Source: Solwaraspora sp. WMMD1047 (GTDB taxonomy: Bacteria; Actinomycetota; Actinomycetes; Mycobacteriales; Micromonosporaceae). From it: a stretch of 64,000 nt of DNA. A model generated the notes under the pieces. It worked only from the letters and a program-made list of their open reading frames with translations, had not been told where the DNA came from and did no database searches. Where the stretch lies: NCBI RefSeq assembly GCF_029626155.1, contig NZ_JARUBL010000001.1:186001-250000 (forward strand), written 5' to 3'. Numbering within the stretch: the stretch's first letter is position 1; each line of letters opens with the position of its first letter. Below, piece by piece: positions 51,995 to 64,000 of the stretch. A program made the translations under genes and the position numbers.

Positions 51995-53221
51995 TCAGCC
52001 GCGGCGCCACTTCTGGTTGGCGCCGCCGGTGCACTCCCACAGGTGCAGCTTGGCGCCGTTGGCGGTGTTCCAGTCCCGGACGTCGACGCACTTGTTGGCC
52101 TGCGGGTTGACCAGGTCACCGGCGGCGGTCAGGACGAACTGCTGGGCCGGGTTGCCGCTGCAGCCGACGAGCTGGATGTTCGCGCCGTTTGCGGTGGAGC
52201 CCCAGGCCACGTCCATGCACTTGCCGAAGGCCCGGACGGTGCCGTCGCCCGGGAAGGTCCAGGCCTGCGCGGCGGTGCCGTTGCAGTCCCAGAGCTGCAG
52301 GTGCGCGCCGTCGACCGGGTCGCCGCCCGGCACGTCGATGCACTTGTTGCCGTACCCGATGATGCGGTTGCCGCCGCTGTTCCAGGCGTTGACCCGGACG
52401 TAGTCGACGAGCATCTGCTGCGGGAACTGGGTGCTGCCGTCGGGATAGCCGGGCCAGTAGCCGCCCACCGCGACATTCAGGAGCATGAAGAACGGGTGGT
52501 CGAAGACCCAGCGGTTGCCGCGGGTGTCGGCCGGCGTCTTGCGGGCGTACTGGATGCCGTCGACGTACCAGGTCACCGAGTCCGGCGCCCAGTCCACCGT
52601 GAAGGTGTGGAAGGCGTCGGCGAAGGCCTGCCCGCCCGGCAGGGTGTAGCCGGTGGTCAGCGCGCTGCCGGCGGAGTAACCCGGACCGTGCAGGCTGCCG
52701 TAGACGGTGCCCGGCTCGCGGCCGATGTTCTCCATGATGTCGATCTCGCCGCTGTTCGGCCACGGGTTGCTGCCGATGTCGTTGCCGAGCATCCAGAACG
52801 CCGGCCAGATGCCCTGCCCGCGGGGCACCTTGATCCGGGCCTCGAACCGGCCGTACGCCTGGGTGAAGCGGTCGGCGGTCAGCAGCCGGGCGGAGGTGTA
52901 CTGACAACTGCCGTAGTGGCAGTTGTAGCCGGCCGGATTCTCCCGCCGGGCCGTGATCACCAGGTTGCCGTTGCCGTCGTGTGCCGCGTTGCTGGTGCTG
53001 TTGGTGTAGTACTGCATCTCGTTGTTGCCCCAGCCGGAGCCACCGATGTCGTGTTTCCACTTGCTGCCGTCGGGGGCGGTCCCGGCGGCACCGTTGAACT
53101 CGTCACTCCAGGTGATCGCGCCGGGCTGCGCGGCCGCGGGGGTTGCGGGCACGACCACCAGTGACGTCGCCAGAGTCGCGCCGGCCAGGGCCAGCGCCAA
53201 GGGGGTACGGCGTTTCCACAT
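51995..53221 (-). CDS. Secreted GH16 beta-glucanase with a CBM13 domain
   Basis: 408 residues from the ATG at 53221. The signal peptide is MWKRRTPLALALAGATLATS to AAA. The GH16 domain (about 35-275) carries the catalytic motif GEIDIMENIG (ExDxxE), with WPAFWMLGND and DWAPDSVTWYVDG, as in laminarinase-like endo-1,3-beta-glucanases. Residues about 280-408 form a ricin-type beta-trefoil (CBM13) with three QxW-type repeats (LQLWDCNGTAAQAWTF, IQLVGCSGNPAQQFVL, LHLWECTGGANQKW). It acts outside the cell on fungal, plant or algal beta-glucans. A LacI-type operator lies upstream. Confidence 0.95.
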   Translation of the reverse strand: MWKRRTPLALALAGATLATSLVVVPATPAAAQPGAITWSDEFNGAAGTAPDGSKWKHDIGGSGWGNNEMQYYTNSTSNAAHDGNGNLVITARRENPAGYNCHYGSCQYTSARLLTADRFTQAYGRFEARIKVPRGQGIWPAFWMLGNDIGSNPWPNSGEIDIMENIGREPGTVYGSLHGPGYSAGSALTTGYTLPGGQAFADAFHTFTVDWAPDSVTWYVDGIQYARKTPADTRGNRWVFDHPFFMLLNVAVGGYWPGYPDGSTQFPQQMLVDYVRVNAWNSGGNRIIGYGNKCIDVPGGDPVDGAHLQLWDCNGTAAQAWTFPGDGTVRAFGKCMDVAWGSTANGANIQLVGCSGNPAQQFVLTAAGDLVNPQANKCVDVRDWNTANGAKLHLWECTGGANQKWRRG

Positions 53222-53238
53222 GGAAACACTTCTATCGC

Positions 53239-53252
53239 AGAGAGCGCTTTCT
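53239..53252. promoter_or_regulatory. Palindrome AGAGAGCGCTTTCT, probable LacI-type operator
   Basis: The near-palindrome is centred on AGCGCT with one mismatched pair and lies 18 bases upstream of the GH16 start. LacI-family repressors of polysaccharide genes, including CebR of actinomycetes (core GAGCGCTC), use operators of this shape. It suggests sugar-responsive control of the glucanase. No LacI gene is in the window. Confidence 0.65.
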
Positions 53253-53270
53253 GGCAAGGTTCTTAACTGA

Positions 53271-55355
53271 TTACCCCGTGAAACGGTCCAGGATCCAGGC
53301 GTTCACGAACGCCTCCTCCCGCCAGGAGTCGTACCGGCCGCTCGGCCCGCCGTGCCCGGCACCCATCTCGGTCTTGAGCAGGTAGGTCCCGCCCGGCGCC
53401 ACGGCCCGCAACTTGGCGATCCACTTGGCCGGCTCGTGGTAGAGCACCCGGGCGTCGTTCAGGCTGGTCACCGCGAGGATGGCCGGATAGTCGTGGTCCG
53501 CGACGTTCTCGTACGGACCGTAGGACTTCATGTACGCGTACACCTCGGGATCGGCCAGCGGGTTGCCCCACTCCTCCCACTCGGTGACGGTCAGCGGCAG
53601 CGACGGGTCCAGGATGGTGTTGAGTGCGTCCACGAACGGCACCTGCGCCACGATGCCGGCGAAGGCGTCCGGCGCCAGGTTGGCCACCGCTCCCATCAGC
53701 AGACCGCCGGCCGAGCCACCCCGGGCAACCAGCCGGTCCGCCGCCGTCCAGTTGGTCTTCACCAGGTGTCGGGCGACCGCCACGAAGTCGGTGAAGGTGT
53801 TCTTCTTGGCCAGCATCTTTCCGTCGGTGTACCAGTGCCGGCCCAGCTCACCGCCGCCCCGCACGTGTGCCACCGCGAAGATCACCCCACGGTCCAGCAG
53901 CGAGAGCCGGGCCACCGAGAACCACGGGTCCATGCTGATCTCGTACGAGCCGTAGCCGTAGATCAGGCACGGCGCGGAGCCGTCCCGAGGGGTGCCGGCC
54001 CGGCAGACCAGCGAGATCGGCACCCGGGTCCCGTCGTCGGCCAGCGCCCAGCCCCGGTGCTGCTCGTAGCCGGCCGGGTCGTAACCGCCCAGCACCGGCT
54101 TGCGCTTGCGCAGCACCAGCTCCCGGGTCACCAGGTCGTAGTCGTACACCGAATCCGGGGTGACGAGCGAGGTGTAGCGCAACCGGACGGTGTTGGTCTG
54201 GTACTCCGGATTCGAGTCCAGGCCGACGCTGTAGATCGGCTCCGGGAAATCGATGTCGTACGCGTCGGTCGAACCGGCGGTCAGTACCCGTACCCCGGTC
54301 AGCCCGTCGGTGCGCAGTTGCACCACCACGTGGTTGGCGAAGGCGTCGACCGACTCCAGCCGGGTCCCGGGCGAGTGCTCGATCATCGGCACCCAGTCGC
54401 CCGGCCGGTCCGCCGACGTGTACGCCAGCGCGAAGTCCTCCGCGCCGTCGTTGTGCAGCACCAGGAACCGGTGGCCGTGGTGCTCGATGGAGTACTCGAC
54501 GCCCTGCCGGCGGGGCGCGATGACCGCCGGCTCCCCGGTCGGGTTGCCGGCCGGGATGACCCGGACCTCGCTCGTGATCTTGCTGTGCGACTCGATGACG
54601 ATGAACTTCTCCGACCGGGTCAGCTCCACGCCCACCCAGAACCGCTCGTCGGTCTCCTCGTAGACGGTCACATCGTCGCTCGACGGGCTGCCCACCTGGT
54701 GCCGCCACACCCGGTACGGCCGCCACGCCTCGTCGACCGTCAGATAGAACAGGCTGGACCCGTCGGCCGACCAGGCGCTGCCGTAGAAGACGTCCGGGAC
54801 CTCGTCACCGAGCAGTTCACCGGTCTGCAGGTCCTTCACCCGCAGGGTGAACCGCTCGTCGCCGCTGAAGTCGGTCGAGTAGGCCAACCGCCGGCCGTCC
54901 GGGCTGACGTCGAAGGTGCCCAGCGCGAAGAACTCGTGACCCTCGCCGAGCACGTTGCCGTCGAGCAGGATCTCCTCGCCGTCCAGCGGAGCGCCGTCGG
55001 TCGGGATCGGCGGGTCGGTCTCGCCGTCGCGGATCGCCCGCCGGCAGTGGATGCCGTACTGCTGCCCCTCGACCGTGCGGGTGTAGTACCAGTGGCCACC
55101 CTTGCGGACCGGCACCGACAGGTCGGTCTCCTGGGTGCGGTCCCGGATCTCGGTGAAGAGGGTCTCCCGCAGCGACGCCAGGTGGGCGGTGCTCGCCTCG
55201 GTCCACTCGTTCTCCGCCGTCAGGTACGCGATGGTCTCCGGATCGTCCTTCTTGGCCAACCAGGCGTACTCGTCGGTGACGGTGTCACCGTGGTGGGTGC
55301 GCTCGGTGGGAACCCGCTTGGCGATCGGGGCGGAGACGGGCGTGTCAGTGGTCAC
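53271..55355 (-). CDS. S9 family oligopeptidase (oligopeptidase B-like)
   Basis: 694 residues. An N-terminal seven-bladed propeller (about 70-410) restricts entry to small peptides. The C-terminal alpha/beta hydrolase has Ser in ARGGSAGGLLMGAVAN, Asp in VTSLNDARVLY and His in MGAGHGGPSGR. VAHVRGGGELGRHWYTDGKM is a strong oligopeptidase B-type signature. It cleaves short peptides, probably after basic residues, in the cytoplasm; no signal peptide is seen. It is on the same strand as, and upstream of, the GH16 gene but 50 bases apart with its own regulatory site between. Confidence 0.95.
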   Translation of the reverse strand: MTTDTPVSAPIAKRVPTERTHHGDTVTDEYAWLAKKDDPETIAYLTAENEWTEASTAHLASLRETLFTEIRDRTQETDLSVPVRKGGHWYYTRTVEGQQYGIHCRRAIRDGETDPPIPTDGAPLDGEEILLDGNVLGEGHEFFALGTFDVSPDGRRLAYSTDFSGDERFTLRVKDLQTGELLGDEVPDVFYGSAWSADGSSLFYLTVDEAWRPYRVWRHQVGSPSSDDVTVYEETDERFWVGVELTRSEKFIVIESHSKITSEVRVIPAGNPTGEPAVIAPRRQGVEYSIEHHGHRFLVLHNDGAEDFALAYTSADRPGDWVPMIEHSPGTRLESVDAFANHVVVQLRTDGLTGVRVLTAGSTDAYDIDFPEPIYSVGLDSNPEYQTNTVRLRYTSLVTPDSVYDYDLVTRELVLRKRKPVLGGYDPAGYEQHRGWALADDGTRVPISLVCRAGTPRDGSAPCLIYGYGSYEISMDPWFSVARLSLLDRGVIFAVAHVRGGGELGRHWYTDGKMLAKKNTFTDFVAVARHLVKTNWTAADRLVARGGSAGGLLMGAVANLAPDAFAGIVAQVPFVDALNTILDPSLPLTVTEWEEWGNPLADPEVYAYMKSYGPYENVADHDYPAILAVTSLNDARVLYHEPAKWIAKLRAVAPGGTYLLKTEMGAGHGGPSGRYDSWREEAFVNAWILDRFTG

Positions 55356-55424
55356 CCGGTCACGTTACCGCCCGGCTCCCACCGCCGGACCGGGGGCATT
55401 GGCAAAGATTAGAACACCTGTACG

Positions 55425-56858
55425 ATGACTGTCGTGGGGGATATTCGAATGGCACATCCGTCGTGGGGTGGCCAGGTGGCACGCCGCCTGGCCGGCATCT
55501 GCGGGGAGGACTTCGCCCGGCCGGCCGGCGCGGCCGACGGGGTGGCCGGGGCGTCGGCCCGCTGGGTGGCGGTACCAGGCACGGTCGAGGCGGTGGCGGC
55601 CGTGCTGCGGGTCGCCGCCGACTACGAGCTGTCGGTGGTGCCACGCGGCGCCGGCACCAAGATCGATTGGGGTGCGCCCCCGTCCCACCTGGACATCGTG
55701 CTGGACACCGGCCGGCTGGCCGGCGTCTGGCACCAACCGGCCGGCGAACCGTACGCCGAGGTCGGCGCCGGCACGCCGGTGCGGGCGGTGCAGGCCGTCC
55801 TGGAGCGCACCGGTCGCCGGTTGCCGCTCGACGCGCCGTCGACCGGCGCCACCGTCGGCGGCGTGCTGGCGGCCGACGAGGCGGGGCCGCTGCGCTACCG
55901 GCACGGTGGCCCGTGCGAGCAGCTGATCGAGGTCAGCTACCTGGACGGCGCCGGCGTACTGCACCGGGCCAGCCGGCCGGCAGGCGGCGATGCCGCGCCG
56001 GCTCCGGCCGGCGGCACCGGGCCGACGTTGGCCGGCGGCGCCAAACCGGAGGACAGCGGGCCGGTTTCGGCCGACGGCGGGCCGGGTTCGGATGGTCCCG
56101 CCGTCGATGACCTGACCCGGCTGCTCTGCGGCTCGCAGGGGGCGCTCGGGGTGCTGCTGTCGGCGACGCTGCGGGTGCAGCCCGTACCGGCCAGCCGGAT
56201 CTGGGTCTCCCGGCCGGTCTGGACCCCACTTGAGGTGCACGACCTGCTTGGCGAGATCCTGACCGCCGGGCTGGCGCCGGCCGCGATCGAGGTGGACCTG
56301 CCGGGCGCCACGCCGGGAGCGCCGATCCGCCCGGTGCTGCCCGCCCGGGCCGGCTCCGCGTTCGGTCGGCTGGTGGTGCTGCTGGAGGGCGGCCCGGCGG
56401 ACGTGGCCGAGCGGACGGCGCGGTTGTCCAACCTGCTCGGCGGCGACCCTGACGTCGCCACCGTGCCACCGGTGTGGTGGCGGCGCTATCCGTTCGGCCC
56501 GGGCGAGGTGGGGTTGCGGCTGCTGGTCCCGAACGACCACCTGCACGCCGCGGTCTACGCGCTGCGGGACGCGGTCGGGGCGCCCGTGCCGGTGCGCGGC
56601 TCGGCCGGCCTGGGCGTGGTGCACGCGGCACTGCCGGGCGGCACCCCGCCGGACCGGGTCGCCGCGATCCTGGCGGCGGTCCGGACCGTGCTGCTCGCCC
56701 GCGACGGCCGGTGCGTCGTGCTCACCGCCCCACCGGCGGTGCGGCGGGCCATCGACCTCTGGGGCGAGCTGCCCGACCTGCCACTGCTGCACCGGATCAA
56801 GGAACGCTTCGACCCGGCCCGCCGCCTCGCCCCCGGCCGCTTCACCGGCGGTCTCTAG
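55425..56858 (+). CDS. FAD-linked oxidase (GlcE-like)
   Basis: 477 residues from ATG 55425 (ATG 55449 is an alternative). The PCMH FAD-binding half shows VVPRGAGTKIDWGAPPSHLD, LPLDAPSTGATVGGVLAADE and GPLRYRHGG. A Gly/Ala/Pro-rich insert covers about residues 185-225. The C-terminal half holds the substrate region (LCGSQGALGVLLSATLRVQP; HRIKERFDPARRLAPGRF). The closest known function is the glycolate oxidase GlcE subunit, but GlcD and GlcF partners are absent, so the substrate is unknown. It is divergent from the oligopeptidase gene. Confidence 0.88.
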   Translation: MTVVGDIRMAHPSWGGQVARRLAGICGEDFARPAGAADGVAGASARWVAVPGTVEAVAAVLRVAADYELSVVPRGAGTKIDWGAPPSHLDIVLDTGRLAGVWHQPAGEPYAEVGAGTPVRAVQAVLERTGRRLPLDAPSTGATVGGVLAADEAGPLRYRHGGPCEQLIEVSYLDGAGVLHRASRPAGGDAAPAPAGGTGPTLAGGAKPEDSGPVSADGGPGSDGPAVDDLTRLLCGSQGALGVLLSATLRVQPVPASRIWVSRPVWTPLEVHDLLGEILTAGLAPAAIEVDLPGATPGAPIRPVLPARAGSAFGRLVVLLEGGPADVAERTARLSNLLGGDPDVATVPPVWWRRYPFGPGEVGLRLLVPNDHLHAAVYALRDAVGAPVPVRGSAGLGVVHAALPGGTPPDRVAAILAAVRTVLLARDGRCVVLTAPPAVRRAIDLWGELPDLPLLHRIKERFDPARRLAPGRFTGGL

Positions 56859-57032
56859 CCGGCTCTCGCCATTTCACCGGCGGTCCCTGGCCCGGCTCCC
56901 ACCTGGTCGGCGGCCGGCTGTGACCGGCTCTCGCCGCTTCGTCGGCGGCCCGCTGGCCGGCTCAGGCCGCTTGGTTGGCGCCGGTGGCCGGCTCGCCGCT
57001 TGGTCGGCGGCCCGCTGGCCGGCTCAGGCCGC
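56838..57032. repeat. Decayed tandem repeats after the FAD oxidase gene
   Basis: A 39-base segment at 56932-56970 recurs at 56994-57032 with one mismatch, beginning CGCCGCTT and ending GCTCAGGCCGC. Weaker copies of the same phrase occur at about 56838-56870, which is the 3' end of the oxidase gene itself, and at 56868-56905. The last copy includes the final codons and stop of the minus-strand phosphatase gene at 57024. The pattern suggests a local duplication of a gene end. Confidence 0.7.
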
Positions 57033-59123
57033 GTGTTCGTTGCGTAGCACCAGGATCGCGATGTCGTCGCGGGGGGACTCGACCGAGAAGCCGATCGCCG
57101 TCGACCGCAGCCGGGCGGCCACCACGTCCGCCGAGTAGCCGGCGAGCGGGGCCGCAGCGTCGCGCAGCCGCTCGGTGCCGAACAGTTCCCGGCCGCGCCG
57201 CCGCTCGGTCACTCCGTCGGTGTAGAAGACGAGCGAGTCGCCGGGACCCAACGGCACCTGCGACGACGGGGCGGCGATCGAGTCCAGCAACCCGAGCGCC
57301 GTGCCGCCGGTGCCGACGAACGAGGCCCGCCCGTCGCCCTGGACCAGCACCGGCCGGTCGTGTCCGGCCAGGTGCAGCGAGACGTCGAGCCGCCCGTCGC
57401 GGCCGCGGCCGACCGCGGCCAGGGCGAGCGTGCAGTACCGGCCGCCGCCGCGTTCGCAGAGCGTCTCGTTCAGCCGGGCCAGCGCCTCCGGCAGCGGTTT
57501 GCCGTCGCGTACCAGCACCCGGATCACATCCCGGACCAGGCCGGTCACCGTCGCGGCCTGGACGCCCTTGCCGGAGACGTCGCCCACCACCACCAGCCAG
57601 CGGCCGTCCGGCAACGGCAGGACGTCGTAGAAGTCGCCGCCGACGTCGGCGGCGTCGCCGGTCGGCACGTACTCGGCGGCGAAGCCGATCCCGTCCACCG
57701 CCGGCAGGGCCGGCGGCAGCAGCGACTGCTGCAGGGTGCGGGCCACCCGGCGGCGCTCGTCGTGGATCCGGGCGTTGTCGATGGCCAGCGCGGCCCGCCG
57801 GGCGACGTCCTCCAGCACCGCCACCTCGTCCGGGTCGTGGCGGTGCCGCAGGTGACGGCCGACGGCCAGCGTGCCCAGCGGCTGCCCGCGCGCCACCAGC
57901 GGTACGGCGAACCCGTCCAGCGGCGGGCCGATCGGCACCTGGGAGCCGGTCCGGGACGCCTCCCGCAGCCGGGTCAGCACCGAGTCGGAACCGTGTTCCC
58001 GCAGCACCTCGTGCAGCTTCGGCAGCACCGCCTCGTCGGCGTGGATGGCCGACGCCAACCGCAGGCGGCCCCACTCGTCGGTGATGTGCACGGCGCACCA
58101 CTGGCCCAACCGGGGCACCACGAGCTGCGGGATCAGTGCCATGGTCAGGTCGACGTCCAGCGACTGGGCCAGCAACTCACTCGCCTCGGCGAGGAAGGTC
58201 AGCCAGGTCTGCCGGCGCAGGTCGGCACGGCGGAGTCGGTCGTTCTCCAGGTGCAGCGACAACCGTTCCGCCATCAGCGCGGCCAGCGGCCGGGCGTAGC
58301 CGGACGGGGCGGCGTCGAGTTCCAACTCGCCGGCGTACGGCCGGTTCACCGCGAGCGGCACCCGGAGCAGTTCGTCACCGGGTCGGGGTTGCCGTCCGTA
58401 CCGGGCGAGCAGTTGGGTGCCGAAGCCGTCGCCGCGGTCCAGCCGGACCGCGCCGCCGGCCGCGCCGACCATGTCACCGACCCGGACCAGCAGGTCCGCC
58501 GCGAAGTTGGGCAGCGGGTCGTCGGCGTACGGGTCGGGCGCGGTCTGCATCAGCGCGCTCATCGCCCCCGCGCTCGGCGCCGGGCCGCCGTTCGCGCCGC
58601 CGCCGGTCGGCAACCCCGGCGTCCCGGCCGGACCACCCGTACCCCCGCCGGTCGCCTGAGTCCCTCGGACCCCGGCGGGCGGATGTTTGCGGTCGAGCCG
58701 GAACCAGACCCCCTTCCCGGTGGGCAGGTGGGTGGTGCCCCACCGGCTGGAGAAGTGGTCGACCAGGAGCAGGCCGCGACCGCGCTCGGAGACCTCGGAG
58801 ATGTTCGTCAGATTGTTGCGGGGGCCGGCCGCCACATTGTCGATCGGGCCGGCGGCGAAGTCGGAAACCGTGACGGTCAGACCAATATCATCCGCTATGA
58901 CTTCGATGTCCAGTTCGGTGCGGGCGTGCTCCACGGCGTTCGTGGAAAGCTCCGTGGTCAGCAGCAACGCCTCGTTCAGGAGTTCGTCGAGGTGCGCTTC
59001 GGCCAGCACCGAGCGCACCAGCGCCCGGGCGGCGGCCGGTGTTCGCCGGTCCGCGGGCAGCCGAACCCGACGGATGTGCTCATCTGCGCCGCTGGAAAAC
59101 GCGTCGCCGGCTTCCGCTGACAC
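57024..59123 (-). CDS. HATPase-GAF-SpoIIE phosphatase
   Basis: 699 residues from a GTG at 59123 after GGGGAGG. Residues about 20-150 are an anti-sigma-type HATPase (EALLLTTELSTNAVEHART, SERGRGLLLVDHFSSRWG). A Gly/Pro-rich linker follows. GAF regions cover about 205-450 (LTFLAEASELLAQSLDVDLT, FAVPLVARGQPLGTLAVGR). The PP2C domain closes the protein (RVARTLQQSLLPPALPAVDG, ADVGGDFYDVLPLP, VVGDVSGKGVQAATVT, LVFYTDGVTERRRGREL, RDDIAILVLRN). It combines both halves of partner switching, a kinase-like ATPase and a SpoIIE-type phosphatase. It is divergent from the hybrid kinase gene with 156 bases between. Confidence 0.95.
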   Translation of the reverse strand: MSAEAGDAFSSGADEHIRRVRLPADRRTPAAARALVRSVLAEAHLDELLNEALLLTTELSTNAVEHARTELDIEVIADDIGLTVTVSDFAAGPIDNVAAGPRNNLTNISEVSERGRGLLLVDHFSSRWGTTHLPTGKGVWFRLDRKHPPAGVRGTQATGGGTGGPAGTPGLPTGGGANGGPAPSAGAMSALMQTAPDPYADDPLPNFAADLLVRVGDMVGAAGGAVRLDRGDGFGTQLLARYGRQPRPGDELLRVPLAVNRPYAGELELDAAPSGYARPLAALMAERLSLHLENDRLRRADLRRQTWLTFLAEASELLAQSLDVDLTMALIPQLVVPRLGQWCAVHITDEWGRLRLASAIHADEAVLPKLHEVLREHGSDSVLTRLREASRTGSQVPIGPPLDGFAVPLVARGQPLGTLAVGRHLRHRHDPDEVAVLEDVARRAALAIDNARIHDERRRVARTLQQSLLPPALPAVDGIGFAAEYVPTGDAADVGGDFYDVLPLPDGRWLVVVGDVSGKGVQAATVTGLVRDVIRVLVRDGKPLPEALARLNETLCERGGGRYCTLALAAVGRGRDGRLDVSLHLAGHDRPVLVQGDGRASFVGTGGTALGLLDSIAAPSSQVPLGPGDSLVFYTDGVTERRRGRELFGTERLRDAAAPLAGYSADVVAARLRSTAIGFSVESPRDDIAILVLRNEHAA

Positions 59124-59279
59124 GCTTCGTATCCTCCCCGCAAGCCGGGGCCGGTGCCAAGCCGGCCACCGCGCAGTGCTGGCACTCGGCGGGAAGCAGG
59201 GACAATGATGAGGTGCGGGTACCCGGCAGGCTGCCGGCGACCCGCGTCCGCCCACCCTCCCCGAGTTGAGCGAGGAACG

Positions 59280-63644
<4,365 letters not shown>

Positions 63645-63684
63645 TCGAGCGCGGCGGCGGACGGCGTACCGGAACGGGGTCATC

Positions 63685-64000
63685 GTGAGCGAGGTGGCCC
63701 GGGCCCTGCTGGTCGACGACCGGCGGGAGAACCTGATGGCGCTGGAGGCGATCCTGCAGGGGTTGCCGGTGCAGTCGGTGGCGGTGGAGAGCGGCGAGGC
63801 CGCGCTCAAGCAGCTGCTCGTCGACGACTTCGCGGTGATCCTGCTGGACGCCCAGATGCCGGAGATGGACGGGTTCGAGACGGCGAGCCACATCAAGCGG
63901 CGGGAGCGGACGCGGCACGTACCGATCATCTTCCTCACCGCCGCGGACCGCGACGCCCAGCTCGCGCTCCGCGGCTACGCGGTCGGCGCGGTCGACTACC
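63685..64000 (+). CDS. Response regulator receiver domain, cut by the window edge
   Basis: The first 105 codons are visible from a GTG at 63685, 40 bases after the hybrid kinase stop. The receiver is clear: ARALLVDDRRENLMALEAIL, then ILLDAQMPEMDGFETASHIK with the phosphoacceptor Asp, and VPIIFLTAADRDAQLALRGY. The output domain is off the window. It is probably the phosphorelay partner of the hybrid kinase. Confidence 0.92.
   Translation, partial: MSEVARALLVDDRRENLMALEAILQGLPVQSVAVESGEAALKQLLVDDFAVILLDAQMPEMDGFETASHIKRRERTRHVPIIFLTAADRDAQLALRGYAVGAVDY

Noticed and set aside
51449-52119. Minus-strand frames over the two small plus-strand genes
   Set aside because: They lack ribosome-binding sites and domain resemblance, whereas the plus-strand small genes have proper start signals.
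53352-55412. Plus-strand open frame of 686 codons opposite the oligopeptidase gene
   Set aside because: Antisense shadow; the minus strand has a full S9 catalytic triad.

Overview
The window is high-GC actinomycete chromosome, most likely from a Micromonosporaceae-type organism. That is an inference from several signs: G+C-rich third codon positions, many GTG and TTG starts, ATGA and GTGA stop/start overlaps, two DUF5753-type XRE regulators each paired with a DUF397 protein, an SCO2521-SCO2524 family cassette, an FxsC-type TIR domain and several SpoIIE-like phosphatases. No prophage, insertion sequence, CRISPR array or secondary-metabolite cluster was recognised. One RNA gene was found, tRNA-Lys(TTT).

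Layout. 0-8 kb: a truncated gene at the left edge, a secreted FN3-FN3-CBM2 protein, a DinB-like protein, a lipoprotein, a TetR regulator divergent from a siderophore-interacting-protein gene whose 3' end is lost beside tRNA-Lys, and a three-gene operon of a GNAT protein with a possible sigma-4-like tail, a zinc-finger anti-sigma-like protein and an unknown. 8-13 kb: a membrane-anchored STAND-type NTPase and a secreted repeat protein, both on the minus strand. 13.2-20.6 kb: a HipB-like regulator behind three evenly spaced operators, then a four-gene operon of alpha/beta hydrolase, caspase-like VMAP protein, MoxR-type AAA ATPase and vWA-TIR fusion. This operon is the strongest candidate for a conflict or cell-suicide system. 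20.6-26 kb: XRE/DUF397 pair, a frameshifted Uma2 gene, lipid kinase, LURP-one-like protein, PPM phosphatase and a LuxR regulator at a perfect 18-bp palindrome.

26-35.5 kb: the actinobacterial cassette of SCO2524-, SCO2523- (variant P-loop) and SCO2522-family genes, then an oppositely oriented DUF4062-NACHT-HEAT NTPase lying between them and the SCO2521-family gene. 35.5-39 kb: small proteins, one behind a perfect LexA box, then mscL, a GntR regulator and a divergent MFS exporter. 39-45.2 kb: a stressosome operon (RsbR, RsbS, RsbT, a HATPase-PP2C fusion, a histidine kinase and a response-regulator phosphatase). 45.2-48.1 kb: a PadR-ABC-permease operon with a leaderless-type promoter.

48-57 kb: a DUF4352 membrane protein, a threonine/serine dehydratase, the second XRE/DUF397 pair, two very small genes, a secreted GH16-CBM13 glucanase behind a LacI-type operator, an S9 oligopeptidase and an FAD-linked oxidase. 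57-64 kb: an anti-sigma-like HATPase-GAF-SpoIIE phosphatase divergent from a giant soluble hybrid histidine kinase with seven near-identical 92-residue HAMP units, followed by a response regulator cut by the right edge.

Two themes stand out. One is NTPase-driven putative conflict machinery (8.3-11.4, 13.7-20.6 and 26.2-35.5 kb). The other is partner-switching and phosphorelay signalling (39-45 and 57-64 kb).
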